64,000 nucleotides of DNA from NCBI GenBank assembly GCA_920105625.2, contig OV050033.1:7482001-7546000 (forward strand), written 5' to 3'. This document shows, piece after piece, positions 26,131 to 36,880 of this stretch. The translations under genes and the position numbers were made by a program. Position 1 is the first letter of the stretch. The number at the start of each line of letters is the position of its first letter. The stretch comes from Clusia tigrina (Eukaryota; Arthropoda; Insecta; Diptera; Clusiidae). The notes beneath the pieces were generated by a model. That model was not told where the DNA came from. It searched no databases and saw only the letters and a program-made list of their open reading frames with translations.

Positions 26131-27204
26131 ATATAGAAAAAGAAGCGCGCGCACATACACCCACACAACGCAACAAAGGCATAACAGCAGCAGGAGCAGC
26201 ATCCTCGCATACTGAAAAATCCTGTACATGAAAGCGGACGGAAATTCTATTAGCAACAACAAAGAGCCTGTTAGAGAAACTTTTGCACTTCTTCTATTTC
26301 GGTATTGAATTAACAATATTTTCATTTCAATTTGTTGATTTGTTTTATGCCAATACACCATGGAATCACATCACATCATCACATCATCGCACAGATAACA
26401 GCTTTCAAGAATGCCCCTAGTGTTATGAAAACAATTTTCTATTTACGAACTTGGTTAGGAATTTTGTTGCACACTCCACTCACTGAGGACACATGAGTTT
26501 ATTTAATTATACGGATTTCTTCAAATTTTTTTTTTATATTTTATTATAAAATTTTTTAAAATTTATAAAATTTTTGAAGAAACTTTCAACGCAGTCAAAG
26601 CACATTTGCGTATATTTCTCCACTGAATGCATGCAACGCATCTGAAACTCCGCCAACAACTAACCAACCGATGAAGCAGTTGCAAAAATGCTGCTCCAGC
26701 TGAAACCACTGAATGACTGTTCAAGCAGTTCTGTCGTTATTCGGAGCAAATGCGGCGAAAAGGATACCGTTGCACTCACCCCACTTGTTTCTCCACAAAA
26801 ATTCGGTGCAAGTTTTCACCACACTCTGCGCTCAGTAAGAATCCCATGCCGCTGATAGCAGAGGTAACAGAGCTACTGAGAATGCGAGTACTCAGTTGCT
26901 CTGTTAGCTATGCACAGTTATTGCTGTTGTTGCACACTCCTGTTAAGTTGCTGTTTAGCCTTGCTCAACATTTTTGTTCGTGTTCAAGGCTTCTGATGAG
27001 CAGGATACCAATGTTATGTGAGTTCACCACAGAGTCAACATTACATGAGTTGCTTGGCCTGTTAACAGAGTGAGAGCGAACAACTCTGGCAGAGTGAGTG
27101 ACAGTGTAATTCTATGAACGGTTTGTCAAACACCTGTAGTACACTGAGTGACTTTTGCAAGTTACTCTTGGAGGTGAGATGTATTACAGACTGTTTTAAA
27201 TATT

Positions 27205-27475
27205 TTTGTTATATGGGGTTTACACACGCCTTCCTGTAAGGAGCATGCATACGAAATTTTTATATGAGGGGGCTTACGCACGCTGTCCTGTAAACAGTTT
27301 GTGTAAGAAATTTTCATATGAGGGGATTTACGCATGCCGTCCTGTAAGGAGCATTCATACGAAATTTTCATATAGAGGGGTTTAGGCATGCCTTCCTGTA
27401 AACAGTTTGTGTAAGAAATTTTCATATGAAGGGATTTACACACGCTGTCCTTTATAGAGAATGTGTAATTAATTT
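27205..27475. repeat. 54-bp minisatellite with alternating unit types
   Basis: About five units of 54 bp. Type A contains CCTGTAAACAGTTTGTGTAAG and type B CCTGTAAGGAGCATGCATACG; they alternate A, B, A, B. As 54 is a multiple of three, the minus strand stays open for 105 codons with an 18-residue repeat (KISYTNCLQE / KISYECSLQD). There is no sign of a gene context, so it is listed as a repeat. Confidence 0.85.
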
Positions 27476-28014
27476 TCATTTTGATTGCTAATACATGAAA
27501 TTCCCAATTGAATCAAAATTATGTCCGAATAGTTCCATCATTAGAACATGGACTGCAGACCTAATAAATGAGAAACTTCGGGAGGAATTTGAAACTCCTC
27601 CTATAGGTAGATAGCTACAATGACTGGAAAATCCTCGGGTCGCCTCAATTAGCACTAGTGCTGGTGCCATATCCTGACGAGCTTAACAACGGTGATATGC
27701 CATGATCTCCAACCAGACAGTCGGAATTGTTTAGAAACTTTGTTCGGTCTGAGAGTTCTAAACTAGAACAATGGTCAAGCCTCTCCAGAAACTTCCGTAA
27801 CTCACTGTGAATTTTCTAACACTGTAAAACTTGAAAAGTTTTGAAAACATTATTCCTGAACTAATCCGCTTTGTGTATTTTACTTATTATTGAATTTAAT
27901 TGAATTTTAGTCGTTTCGTTTGAAATTCTTTTGCCGACATTTATTTGATAAGCAACTAAAAATTTTGGTACCGACAAAATTCCGAAATCAAAAATCTTTT
28001 AAACAAATAAATTG

Positions 28015-31000
28015 ATGAAAATGATTGAATTACTTTCATTACCACGGCGGCCGCACTTCAAACTCACCCATGTTAAGCATGATCTGCTCAAATCTGGATT
28101 GCCCATAAACAGCCTGCCGGGCTGGGAGCACATACCGTTCAACTCGAAGCTGCCCATGCTGAAATGTCCCGACAATCAGGTGATCTTTTCGAAAAATAAA
28201 ATTGGACAATCGGTAAGTGGGAAGTGAGTAAGTAAATCGCTATAAAGACTAAACTGGTGCCTCCAAATAAGTTTAAAGGCATCAAGGTCGAATTTGACAC
28301 CTCCGGCTGTGAGAAAATTCCCGAATACAACCCACTGCACGACTCCAATCTGAAGAACTTTTATGCAAGGGAACGAAATTTGAAGGTATCAATGTGGCAG
28401 CTAAGTCCATTTGAAGTGATCCAAACAATGTACCTTTTCTTTTTCTCTAGCGTCTGCGGGAGAATGGCGAAATAACGCAAGACAACGATGTAATCTGCAA
28501 TCTGAAGGATTTCAATGACCATCGCTTGGAGCTGCATAAGACTCAGTTGTACTACATACTGCAGGAGATAAATCGTTTGGTATGTGAGACGAATGTATCT
28601 ATCATTCCTTGTCTCCCTGTAATCGCCTTGCTCTGTTTCTTCCTAGTTTATGCTTTACTTATATTACTTTTTAACTTTCCTTCATGTTTCATTATTTTTA
28701 TTATTCTCTCCTTTTTCTTTGTCTCCTTTATTCTCCATTTTTTTCTTTATTATTTTTTATTTTCCCTCCATTTTTTCGTGTCTGCTGTTTCTAGCCCCCG
28801 CTTTTCCCTCCATCATCCCTTTCTCTGTTTCTGTTCTAATTGCTCTGTTCCGTTTCGTATTTTTCTGTTTCGTTTTTAGTTTCTTTCTCCTCCTTATTCT
28901 TTCCCCCTCTCTTTTTCTCTCGCTTTCTCTTCGCATATTTCTCTTTCGGTCTATTTTCCTCAATCTCTTTCTCTTTGTTTATTTTCCTCTCTTTCTTTTT
29001 CTTAGTTTAATTTCTCTTTTCGTTTATTTTCCTCCCTCTCTTTCCCTGTTTATTTTCCTCTCTCTATCTATCTCTGTTTATTTTCCTCTTTTTGCTGTTT
29101 CTTCTATAAAGATATAAACCTGATTTTTGCCTTCTTTCTTAACCTCTTAATTTTCCTTTTTCTTTCACTTTCGCATCACTCCTTTTCCAATTTTGTTTCA
29201 TATCCTCTCTCACTCTGTTCTTTTCCCTCACTATTTCTGTTTCTCTTTCCATGTTACTTTTCCTCTCTTTCCATGTTACTTTTCCTCTCTTTCCCTTATT
29301 TTTTACCTGTCTCTTTTCCTCTTTCTTGCTCCCTTATTATTTTCCTTATTCTTTACCTCGTTCTATCTTTGTCTATTTTCTTCTCTCTTTCTCCGGTAAT
29401 TTTTCTTTCACTCTGTCTATTTCCTGTTCTTTCACTTGTTTGTTTTTTCACTCTCACTTTCACATGTTTGTTTTATTCCTCTCTCTCTTTTCCTCCGTCT
29501 ATTTATGTTCCTCTGTTTCCGTTTGTTTTTCTCTGTTTCTAAGTCTCTATGATGTTTTTTCCTACATTCTCTTCTTATTTTATTCTATGTCACATTCTGT
29601 TCGTTTTCTCTCTATCTCATTTCTTTAATTTGCTCTTCCACTCAGTTCTTTTCTTGACTCCTCATTTGGTTGCAGTTGTTATTTTCCTCTCTCACTGTTT
29701 CTTTTACTCTCCCTCTCTCGTTTCTTTTAATCTCTCTTTCATTTCTTTTACTCTTTCTCCCTCTCTCTCGTTTCTTTTAATCTCTCAATTTTTTTTCTCT
29801 CTTTTTTTGTTTCTTTTTATCTCGTGATTCTTTTCCTCTGTTTTTTTCTCTCCCTATCTTTTTTTCTCTCACTCTCTCTGTTACTTTTTTCTATCTCTTA
29901 TTCTTTTTCGTCTCTCTCTCTCTCCTCTACTCATTTCTTTCCTCTCTCAACGCATTTCTTTCCTCTCTCTCAACTCATTCTTTTTCTTCCCTCTCAACTC
30001 ACATTTCATTCTTGGCTCTCTTTCTCTACAACCAATCCGTTTCTCTTCCTCTCTTTCTGAGTGTGTTACTTTTCGCAGGAAACTGAGCAACATGATCGCA
30101 TGATGATCCAAAATGCTGAAGCCATAACAACGCGGGATCACGGCAGCGTGGTGGCGTCCCAGCCTCCACGCACAATGGTGCGCTGGCGCAGACACGAACT
30201 GCAACAGCAGCGCCAAATGCAGGCGGAGCAAATGCTGGCGAAGACTTATGCGCGCATGGACCACATCGCAGCTCAGAGAGAAATGCAGCGGGCCCTGATC
30301 GACCACAAGAAGGCGCTGCACGGCCTCAAAATGCAGGAGCACTGGGAGGCGGCCAGCGATTTGAATCGCAAACGACTGATATCGCTGAAGAAGCTTTTCC
30401 AGTTCAAAAAAGATCGATTTCAGAAAAATTTGCAGTTCCTGCAGGAACAGCGCCTGGCAAAGTTGCACAACTCGCAAACCGAATCGTGGGAGAAACGCCT
30501 GTATGAGCGCATCCATAATGAGGACAAAATAGCAGCAGTCCTGTGCGAGGTGGAAAAGCAGAAGAAAGTGTTTATCGAGGTGAGTTTGAGGCGATTTGTT
30601 GTCGGCTTCAAATTTAAAAATATTCCAAAAAAAAACAAGAATCATCGTCAAAAATATGCCGAGAAATGGGCGAAAATTCAAGAGGAAATTGAGGCTCGTT
30701 CGCGGAAAGCGAAAATATCGAAGCATCCACGTCGCCACAAGAGGCAGAAACAGTTGGAGAGTCTTAGCAGGAATTCCAGCACATTCTGTGGCAATCACAG
30801 GGAAGTATTCGCAAATTTACTGGACGCTGAATTATGTGAGGCCCTGAACGCAGCTATCAAAATGGGCGGCTACGATGCAAAGATCTCCTTTGAAGCAGAT
30901 GATCCCATTTACAAGGCGGCCCAATTCATAAATGAGCATATTGTGGCCAAATATAGTTCAGACTTGAGCAAGGATGAAGTCGCTTCCGAAAGTGTGGCAA

Positions 31001-32512
31001 ACAGAATTGACAAATTCTTTACCGAGGCGAAGAAGTTCGTCACTTATGTAAGCAAAGAAAAATATTACCATTATTCCTTAGTAATGCCTTTCCTTGTTTT
31101 CAGCGAGCCACACAAATTATTGCTGCAGCGCGGGAATCGCTGGTCTCAGAAGAACCAGATATGCACGTGGGTTCAGAGTGTTCCATCTGTTCCGGGTTCA
31201 GTCGCCGTGCCTCCCGCCGGAATGTGGCATTTAGCCGCCTCTCGAGCACTATCGGCACTTCGAGCTATAAAATACATCCGAATATTGATATAAGAAATGT
31301 GTCTGATCGTCAGCCGACTCCAGCGGTAAGAGTAGACAAATACGACAACATGATTAAAGAAGATTTACTTTCTGTACGGGAATGATCTTAGTCTATTGCG
31401 CTGCACATGGTAGGTTTGGTTAAGTCACATTGGCTAGTCGTGAAGGCCACATATAGACCTGAAAGCTCCTTTGTAGTGCCAGATGGATATCCATTTAAGA
31501 GTTGTAATATGTTTCGCTAAAAAGAGAGACGCTCTTAGCGTACTTTAAGAACGCCCCGCCTCCGTGATCTAGTGGTAAGCATGCTAGACTAACACTCAGG
31601 GGTGGTGGGTTCGAATTCTGCCTCAGGCATGGGCACAAAAATGCTACTTTCTAAATTGTTTTCTCCTTGAGTCGAAGGCCTCAGTAGCTAGTACTCATTC
31701 TCCTAACCCCTTGCAGACATAATTAATTATGGTTCGAGGTATAATAAACATTTTAATAACGAAATTATCCCTACTGCTGATGGATCTCGTCCAGCTAGAG
31801 ATGCTACAATATATATAAATATTTGCCACCTTGCGTTTGGTCCGAAATGCGCAACCATATCGCAAAGTATACTAAGGCAACCTCTAAGATCATCACCGCA
31901 TCATTCATCACTCTTCCCCATTTAAAAATCCCAAATTTGTTTTTAGGGCTCCTTGACTGAAATTATAGTCCAATCGAAAGAGAGTCTTCTAAGCAAAATC
32001 AACGTGACTCATTTGTGCTTCAACGATATGATCTTCATCGAACACTATGTCATTAAATTCAAGCGGGAGCTAATTGTGGGCGTTGGGAAACGCGTCTTTG
32101 CCGCCATTCGCTGTCATTTCCAGAACTATGTAATGAATGTACGCAAGGAGCTATTGGGTAATTCTTACTATTGTTGTTTTTACAAGCTCTACACACACAA
32201 ATTCAATATCCTATCATATATCCTCATACAGAAATGGACAAAAAATTCCTCATTCGTCAAGCCACCACAGCCATACTGGGTCATGCCACGAATCCGCTCA
32301 ATTTCGATTCCAGCTTGAAAATATGTATCAATGTGCTATCTAGCGAAATTATTTGGGATCTGCAGAAGCACCTATTGCGGCCTACCCGCGACCCGCGTGT
32401 CATTGTCGATCCACAACAATGCTGCAGAGGCGACGGCAATGAACGCACCAATCTTTGCCTATTCTGCGACGAAAAATTCAAGTGTAGGAAGTGCAAGAAA
32501 TCGTCAAAATAA
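28015..32512 (+). CDS. FSIP2-like protein (fibrous sheath-interacting protein 2 N-terminal homologue)
   Basis: Seven exons join in phase: 28015-28212, 28272-28385, 28451-28579, 30079-31047, 31104-31325, 31947-32157 and 32232-32512. They give 2124 nt and 707 residues with a TAA stop. The ATG at 28015 is the first in frame. The N-terminus (GLPINSLPGWEHIPF, then YNPLHDSNLKNFYARER, then GEITQDNDVICNLKDFN) matches by eye the conserved start of mammalian FSIP2, a sperm-tail fibrous-sheath scaffold that binds A-kinase anchoring proteins. Exon 4 is rich in Gln, Lys and Glu and is predicted to be coiled coil; its middle is very basic. The extreme C-terminus has a Cys cluster (CCRG, CLFC, CRKC) that could bind zinc. 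Mammalian FSIP2 is about ten times longer, so this is a short form. An unspliced GTGAGT at 30580 lies inside the open exon 4. A testis role is inferred from the family only. Confidence 0.85.
28580..30078 (+). repeat. 1.5-kb polypyrimidine intron of the FSIP2-like gene
   Basis: The whole third intron of the FSIP2-like gene, from GTATGT to TTTTCGCAG, is almost pure C/T on the coding strand, mainly variants of CTTT, CTCT and TTCCTCT. It has no constant repeat unit. Lack of stop codons in pyrimidine-only sequence gives several long open frames of Phe/Leu/Ser/Cys here; these are composition artefacts and are not annotated. The neighbouring introns of the gene are only 56-65 nt or a few hundred nt, so this one has expanded. 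Confidence 0.9.
31400..31525 (-). mobile_element. Possible LINE 3'-end fragment
   Basis: Read on the minus strand this has GGCACTACAAAGGAGC, GGTCTATATGTGGCC and AAGTGACTTAACCAAACC-like order, similar to the 3' untranslated end of fly LINEs (compare GTGGTATCACAA at 49780). The match is weak and short. It sits just upstream of the SINE in the same intron. Confidence 0.35.
31553..31760 (+). mobile_element. tRNA-derived SINE, full-length copy, in an intron of the FSIP2-like gene
   Basis: A tRNA-like head begins near 31558 with GCCTCCGTGATCTAGTGGT (A box about 31565-31575) and carries a B box GGTTCGAATTC at 31608-31618. An unrelated body follows, ending in ATAATTAATTATGG and a short ATAATAAA tail. 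The head is not a good tRNA: the acceptor ends do not pair and the B box has an extra T. The body matches the copy at 33666-33797. Flanks TTTAAGAACG and TTTTAATAACG may be an imperfect target duplication. It is in the same orientation as the host gene, inside intron 31326-31946. Confidence 0.75.
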
Positions 32513-32565
32513 TATGTCTATTGTGAGCATAAAGTGTAGGAAATGTAAGAAACTGTCAAATTAAT
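32483..32565 (+). repeat. Tandem duplication across the FSIP2-like stop codon
   Basis: The last 30 nt of coding sequence plus stop (32483-32513, starting TGTAGGAAGTGCAAGAAA) are repeated with a few changes at 32535-32565, a 52-bp period. The second copy lies in the 3' UTR, out of frame with the gene, and would read KCRKCKKLSN where the coding copy reads KCRKCKKSSK. Confidence 0.8.
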
Positions 32566-32581
32566 TGTATATCGACATCTT

Positions 32582-32587
32582 AATAAA
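32582..32587 (+). promoter_or_regulatory. Candidate polyadenylation signal of the FSIP2-like gene
   Basis: A canonical AATAAA lies 70 nt after the stop codon of the FSIP2-like gene, implying a very short 3' UTR. No experimental end is visible, so this is inferred from motif and spacing. Confidence 0.6.
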
Positions 32588-33665
32588 TTTACAGAACTTA
32601 CTTTACTTATTCATGAAAATCTCAACAGCTCCATTTAGTTTCCAATCAAATTGTGTGTATGCAAATTTAGTACAAAGTTCAAAATTTCCATTTCCCTTTG
32701 AATCACCTGCATGAATTTTCTTGTGTACTAAATTTTACGGATAAAGGTTCATTCACACCACACAAAATGCTGTTATCATACAGTCAAGCGTAAATAGACA
32801 TATGGCTTCTCGTTGACTAATCTACGGATTAGTGACATGAGAGAGGGACGTAGTTTACGCAGCGTTTACTACTTATGTTTCACTTTACATGATTTGTTAG
32901 TGGAAGATAGAAAATTTTATCATATTTATTTAAAAGGTAAAGAAATTATATTACGTTTATGGGAAAAGAATTGGAGGTGTATGGTGAAGAGGAAGTGTAT
33001 GCAGCGTTTTGGTTATCTTTTGTAACAAGCTGGAGGTAAAATAAGCTAATACGATTTAATTTCCAAACCTAAAAAAGGCCAATGAAATAGGAACAAAATT
33101 ATTGTAATATATTATTTTCAGTACGCAACTATCGGAGCTAAAGAAAGAATTTAGAGAAAGATGTCCAAATACAAGTAAAATTAGCTTCCAGTTAAGTGAG
33201 AGTTTGCAACGAAATTTGTGAATGACAAAATTTTCTGGTGCAATTCACTCTTTAAAATTAATCTAAGAGTATTCAGTATTCGAATTTGTTGAAAGTGTAC
33301 GCTGTAAGAGCTATATGGTTATGCTACCGTAATAATTATCAGAAGGAGAGTTATTGAGAAGCCGTTTGGGGGATATCTTATAGCTTTTTCGAACTCGTCA
33401 CTGTAGTTATCAGAGATCTTGCAATGAAAGGAAATTTTAAATATTTTTTATTACATATAATCGTATTTCGCAGTTAATACAATTGCGTACGGCCCTTGGG
33501 AGAATAATATATTATTGAGCATACATAGATATGGCCAATTTGCTGATATCTACAATTTTCATTTTATAAAAAAGTTATAGGATACGACAGATAACATATC
33601 TTTAGAGAAAAGTACATGTAGATAATTACGAAATTTTCGTACTTGGAACAATTAAGTATTCCTCG

Positions 33666-33797
33666 TTCCGTGGTCTTCAAAATGCTTCTTTCTATAAAAT
33701 GTTTTTCTCTTCGAGCCAAAAGCCTCTGTATCTAGTACTCATTCCCCCAACACCTTGCACTCATAATTAATTATGGTGTAAGGTATAATAATAATAA
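33666..33797 (+). mobile_element. tRNA-derived SINE, 5'-truncated copy with target-site duplication
   Basis: This copy shares the 3' body of the SINE at 31553-31760 (TCTAGTACTCATTC, ATAATTAATTATGGTG) and ends in a run of ATA/TAA triplets. It lacks the tRNA-like head. It is flanked by a perfect 13-bp direct repeat, TAAGTATTCCTCG, at 33653-33665 and 33798-33810. That is the signature of target-primed retrotransposition and fixes both ends of the insertion. Confidence 0.85.
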
Positions 33798-34344
33798 TAA
33801 GTATTCCTCGATAGACGGAACTTAAGCCTTTCGCCAGTTTACTCAATTAATTTTTTCCTTTCCATATCTGATAATTTGCAATAAAAAATTAAAGAAATGA
33901 AGGAATTTCGTTTTTAAATTATCTTTCGAGATGCGCTTTCGCAAGTTTACTTGGTAATGATTTTCGTAAGCTACCTTTTAACAGAATGCTGGCCATTTAT
34001 CCCAGGTGATGAGCTCTAAAATATGAATGAACCTTAAAAGCAAAGAGAATGCTGAAAGTGCACTTCGAATTGAAAATGGCACCTGACTGCCGAATTTTTA
34101 GAACACTTTTCCGTTATTTTCATGGTAACAGTTAGGAATTACGGTAGTAATATTCAAACCACTTCGAAATTGCTTAGGAAATGAGGGTGGCATATAGAAA
34201 ATCATTGGTATTAATAAGCTTTATGGTGGTATAAGCAAAAAATCATAAAGCATAATATTCTTTTGGTTTTAGGTTCATTATTAAATAAACTAAATAGGAA
34301 TGACTTCTTCTGTAATTACGCTGCACACCGATGCATACGAACAT

Positions 34345-34560
34345 AGAAGCGGGGTAGGTCAGAGAACCGCCGAAGAAAGAGACCTCCAAGCACTCAGGCA
34401 TTGATACCTATTTCACTATAATAGAGTAGGAAGCACACACATCAGGGCACACCTATGGAAATTCTTGGTATCCAAGCACTCGGGCATTGATGCCCATTTT
34501 ACTATAATAGAGTAAAAACCACACACACACCAAGGCACACCTATAGAAATTTTTGTTGTT
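34345..34560. repeat. Dispersed repeat with an internal 87-bp duplication
   Basis: CCAAGCACTC(A/G)GGCATTGAT starts at 34385 and again at 34472, each followed by ACTATAATAGAGTA, a CACACA stretch and GGCACACCTAT. The preceding GGGTAGGTC...GAACCGCCGAAGAA block also occurs at 53436-53488. Confidence 0.75.
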
Positions 34561-36880
34561 GTTGCCTTGCAGCCACCTTCTTCGTCTCCCCGACACACAC
34601 TTATCTTGTTTCAATTCCAATATCTTCCTTTGTACCGAGGAGGTTAGGAACAAGGAAATGGAACTCTTACCTCAACTCTACTAAAAATTGACAGGTAATA
34701 AAATAAAATAAAGACATGAATTTGATTTTCTAAAAATAACTTCAATTATTAGTGAGCTATTTAAAAAATAATTGAAAACATTGCTTTCTTATTTATTAGA
34801 ATAAATTATATTTAATAAATTTACAAAAAGTTAACTACATATTTGTTTGTGTTAACTACATATTTTGTTGTAATATTTCCATTTACAAATATCGAGTACA
34901 GTTTTAGGCGCACGAGTATAAAACCACTGAGGGCATAGACTGTATGTGGGAGGTGTTTGTTTAGTTACGATGCTTCGACACTTAAAGCTATAATTCATAA
35001 ACTTTTTGGAAAATATTTAAAAAATATATTATCAATCTCGTAAAACGAAAAGAAATTCAAACATATAAATATTTGCTTAGTCTAGAAAAGTACTGCACGC
35101 TTATATGATACAGATAAAGTTAGCATATAGACACGGACGCGTACGATTTATATTTTGATTTCAATAATTTTGTAATTAATACATATGAAATGTGTTTTTG
35201 ATTTTCCTTTTAAATATATTATACAATTATTTTGATTTTGAATACTTAATTTAGACATATGCACTTTAAATTCCGCTTATATTTGCTACAATGGTGTCTA
35301 TTTTTATTAATAAAATATATTTTTTATTATATTATTAATAAAATATATTCATGCCATTGCAAATAAAGTTAAATTGCATTTTAAGGCTTTTTTAGATATA
35401 ATTTCAAATTTCGTTTGCATCCAATTCAAATAAAACAAGAAACATTCCATTTAAGTAATTGCACCGAAGAAGCTCGTGGAAGGAAAATGATTTTTTAAAT
35501 TAAATTATAAATTGACTAAGAAGAGACCAAGCAAAGACCATAAACATAAAGCGTAATCAGCTATAAAATGGAGCTATAATATATATAATATATGGGTGCG
35601 GGCAGTGATTTGTATGAGGATGAATCATGTTTGTATCACTCGTTACCTCAGCGCCAATAGGATATCATAACCAGCGTATAAATATTACATTTGGAGCCTT
35701 TTATAAGTTGGTTACGCAGTGTTTGAGGCAAGTTATGGATATGATTTTTATTTGAAAGCTAAAAGCATTGCACAGGAATTGTTGAAAATTTGCAAGTGAA
35801 TTTTGTTTCTATAATTTGCTACTAAGAAAATAACAAACAAAAAAAATTAATTACTTATGCAAAATTTTTTACTAAATATAATTTTAAATAATATTTAAGT
35901 TTCTTAATGATATTTTGTTAACTTTGTTTAAATTTTCTAAATACAAATGTATCTGCTTTGTAAAAATCGTACCAATCGTACATTCCACTCGTTTTAATCA
36001 TACAAAAATTCACTAAATCGTCTTGGCAGCAGTTTTCATTTTTCTACGCACCCTCAACCAAGAGGACTCTTTGATTTTTTGTACATTTAAGAAAAAACAT
36101 AAAATTCATAACTAAAATCAAGGCTGTTTCGCACTTTTTGTACTCAATACATTGGGATATGCTACTTTATAATACATAACGCCTCAAACTTCAACCTTGA
36201 TTTGTACATTGGGCGTATTGTTTTAATACTTTATAAGTTTATAAGGATAAAGTACAATTTTGAGTTTGCATTTGCAGTTGATAGCAAAATATATCAATAT
36301 GCCAGTAACATAATATAAAAAAGTATATCTTTACTATTTGAAGCATTTAAAGTACAATATTTTAATTTCATAAGACGAATTTATGCATATATACGCATAT
36401 ATTTTGAAGTCCTTTAAACATGTAAATGCAAAACGGTCAGTTTGTCTATAGTACATTTGTATATAAGTAGTAAGTGTCTGTGATATAAACTAATTCAGCG
36501 CTTTCAAATGATGATAAAACATAATTTTACTAAATTTTAATTAACAAAAATTATAAGGAACTTATAAATGTTTAATTTGTTTCATTTCGCTACTAAAATA
36601 TCTTTTAATATCGCCACATTCAGTACAATAAACGTTTGATGTGTGTTTTTAATATCCCGCATTTAAGTGTAGTAAAAAAATATACATAATATTTACAGTT
36701 AATAATACAAAAAGTTATATAAATATAAATCATGTTACAAGAACTGCACCACTTTGTTCAAATCAGTAAACAATTTACCTACTAATAAACTATAAACTAA
36801 ACCTGCATTTATAAATAAATATATCCGCTGCTCAAGTATAGACGTAAACAAACACATAATGTATTAACAAAACACGGAAA

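Larger units (their letters stand above)
32600..36880. other. Intergenic region between the FSIP2-like and DHHC genes
   Basis: It contains the truncated SINE, an 87-bp two-copy repeat, and from about 34700 on very A+T-rich sequence, part of which is likely the 3' UTR of the minus-strand DHHC gene. No coding exon was recognised. The short frame at 32813-33025 has no recognisable product. Confidence 0.6.

Noticed and set aside
28526..30060. Long overlapping Phe/Leu/Ser-rich open frames
   Set aside because: They lie in the pyrimidine-rich intron, where stop codons cannot easily form; the true exons flank it in phase.
29947..30798. 283-codon minus-strand frame
   Set aside because: It is the antisense of FSIP2-like exon 4 plus the purine side of the intron; the plus strand has spliced, family-like sequence.
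31558..31628. Possible functional tRNA gene
   Set aside because: A and B boxes are present but the acceptor stem does not pair and the T-arm has an extra base; the body repeats elsewhere, so it is a SINE head.
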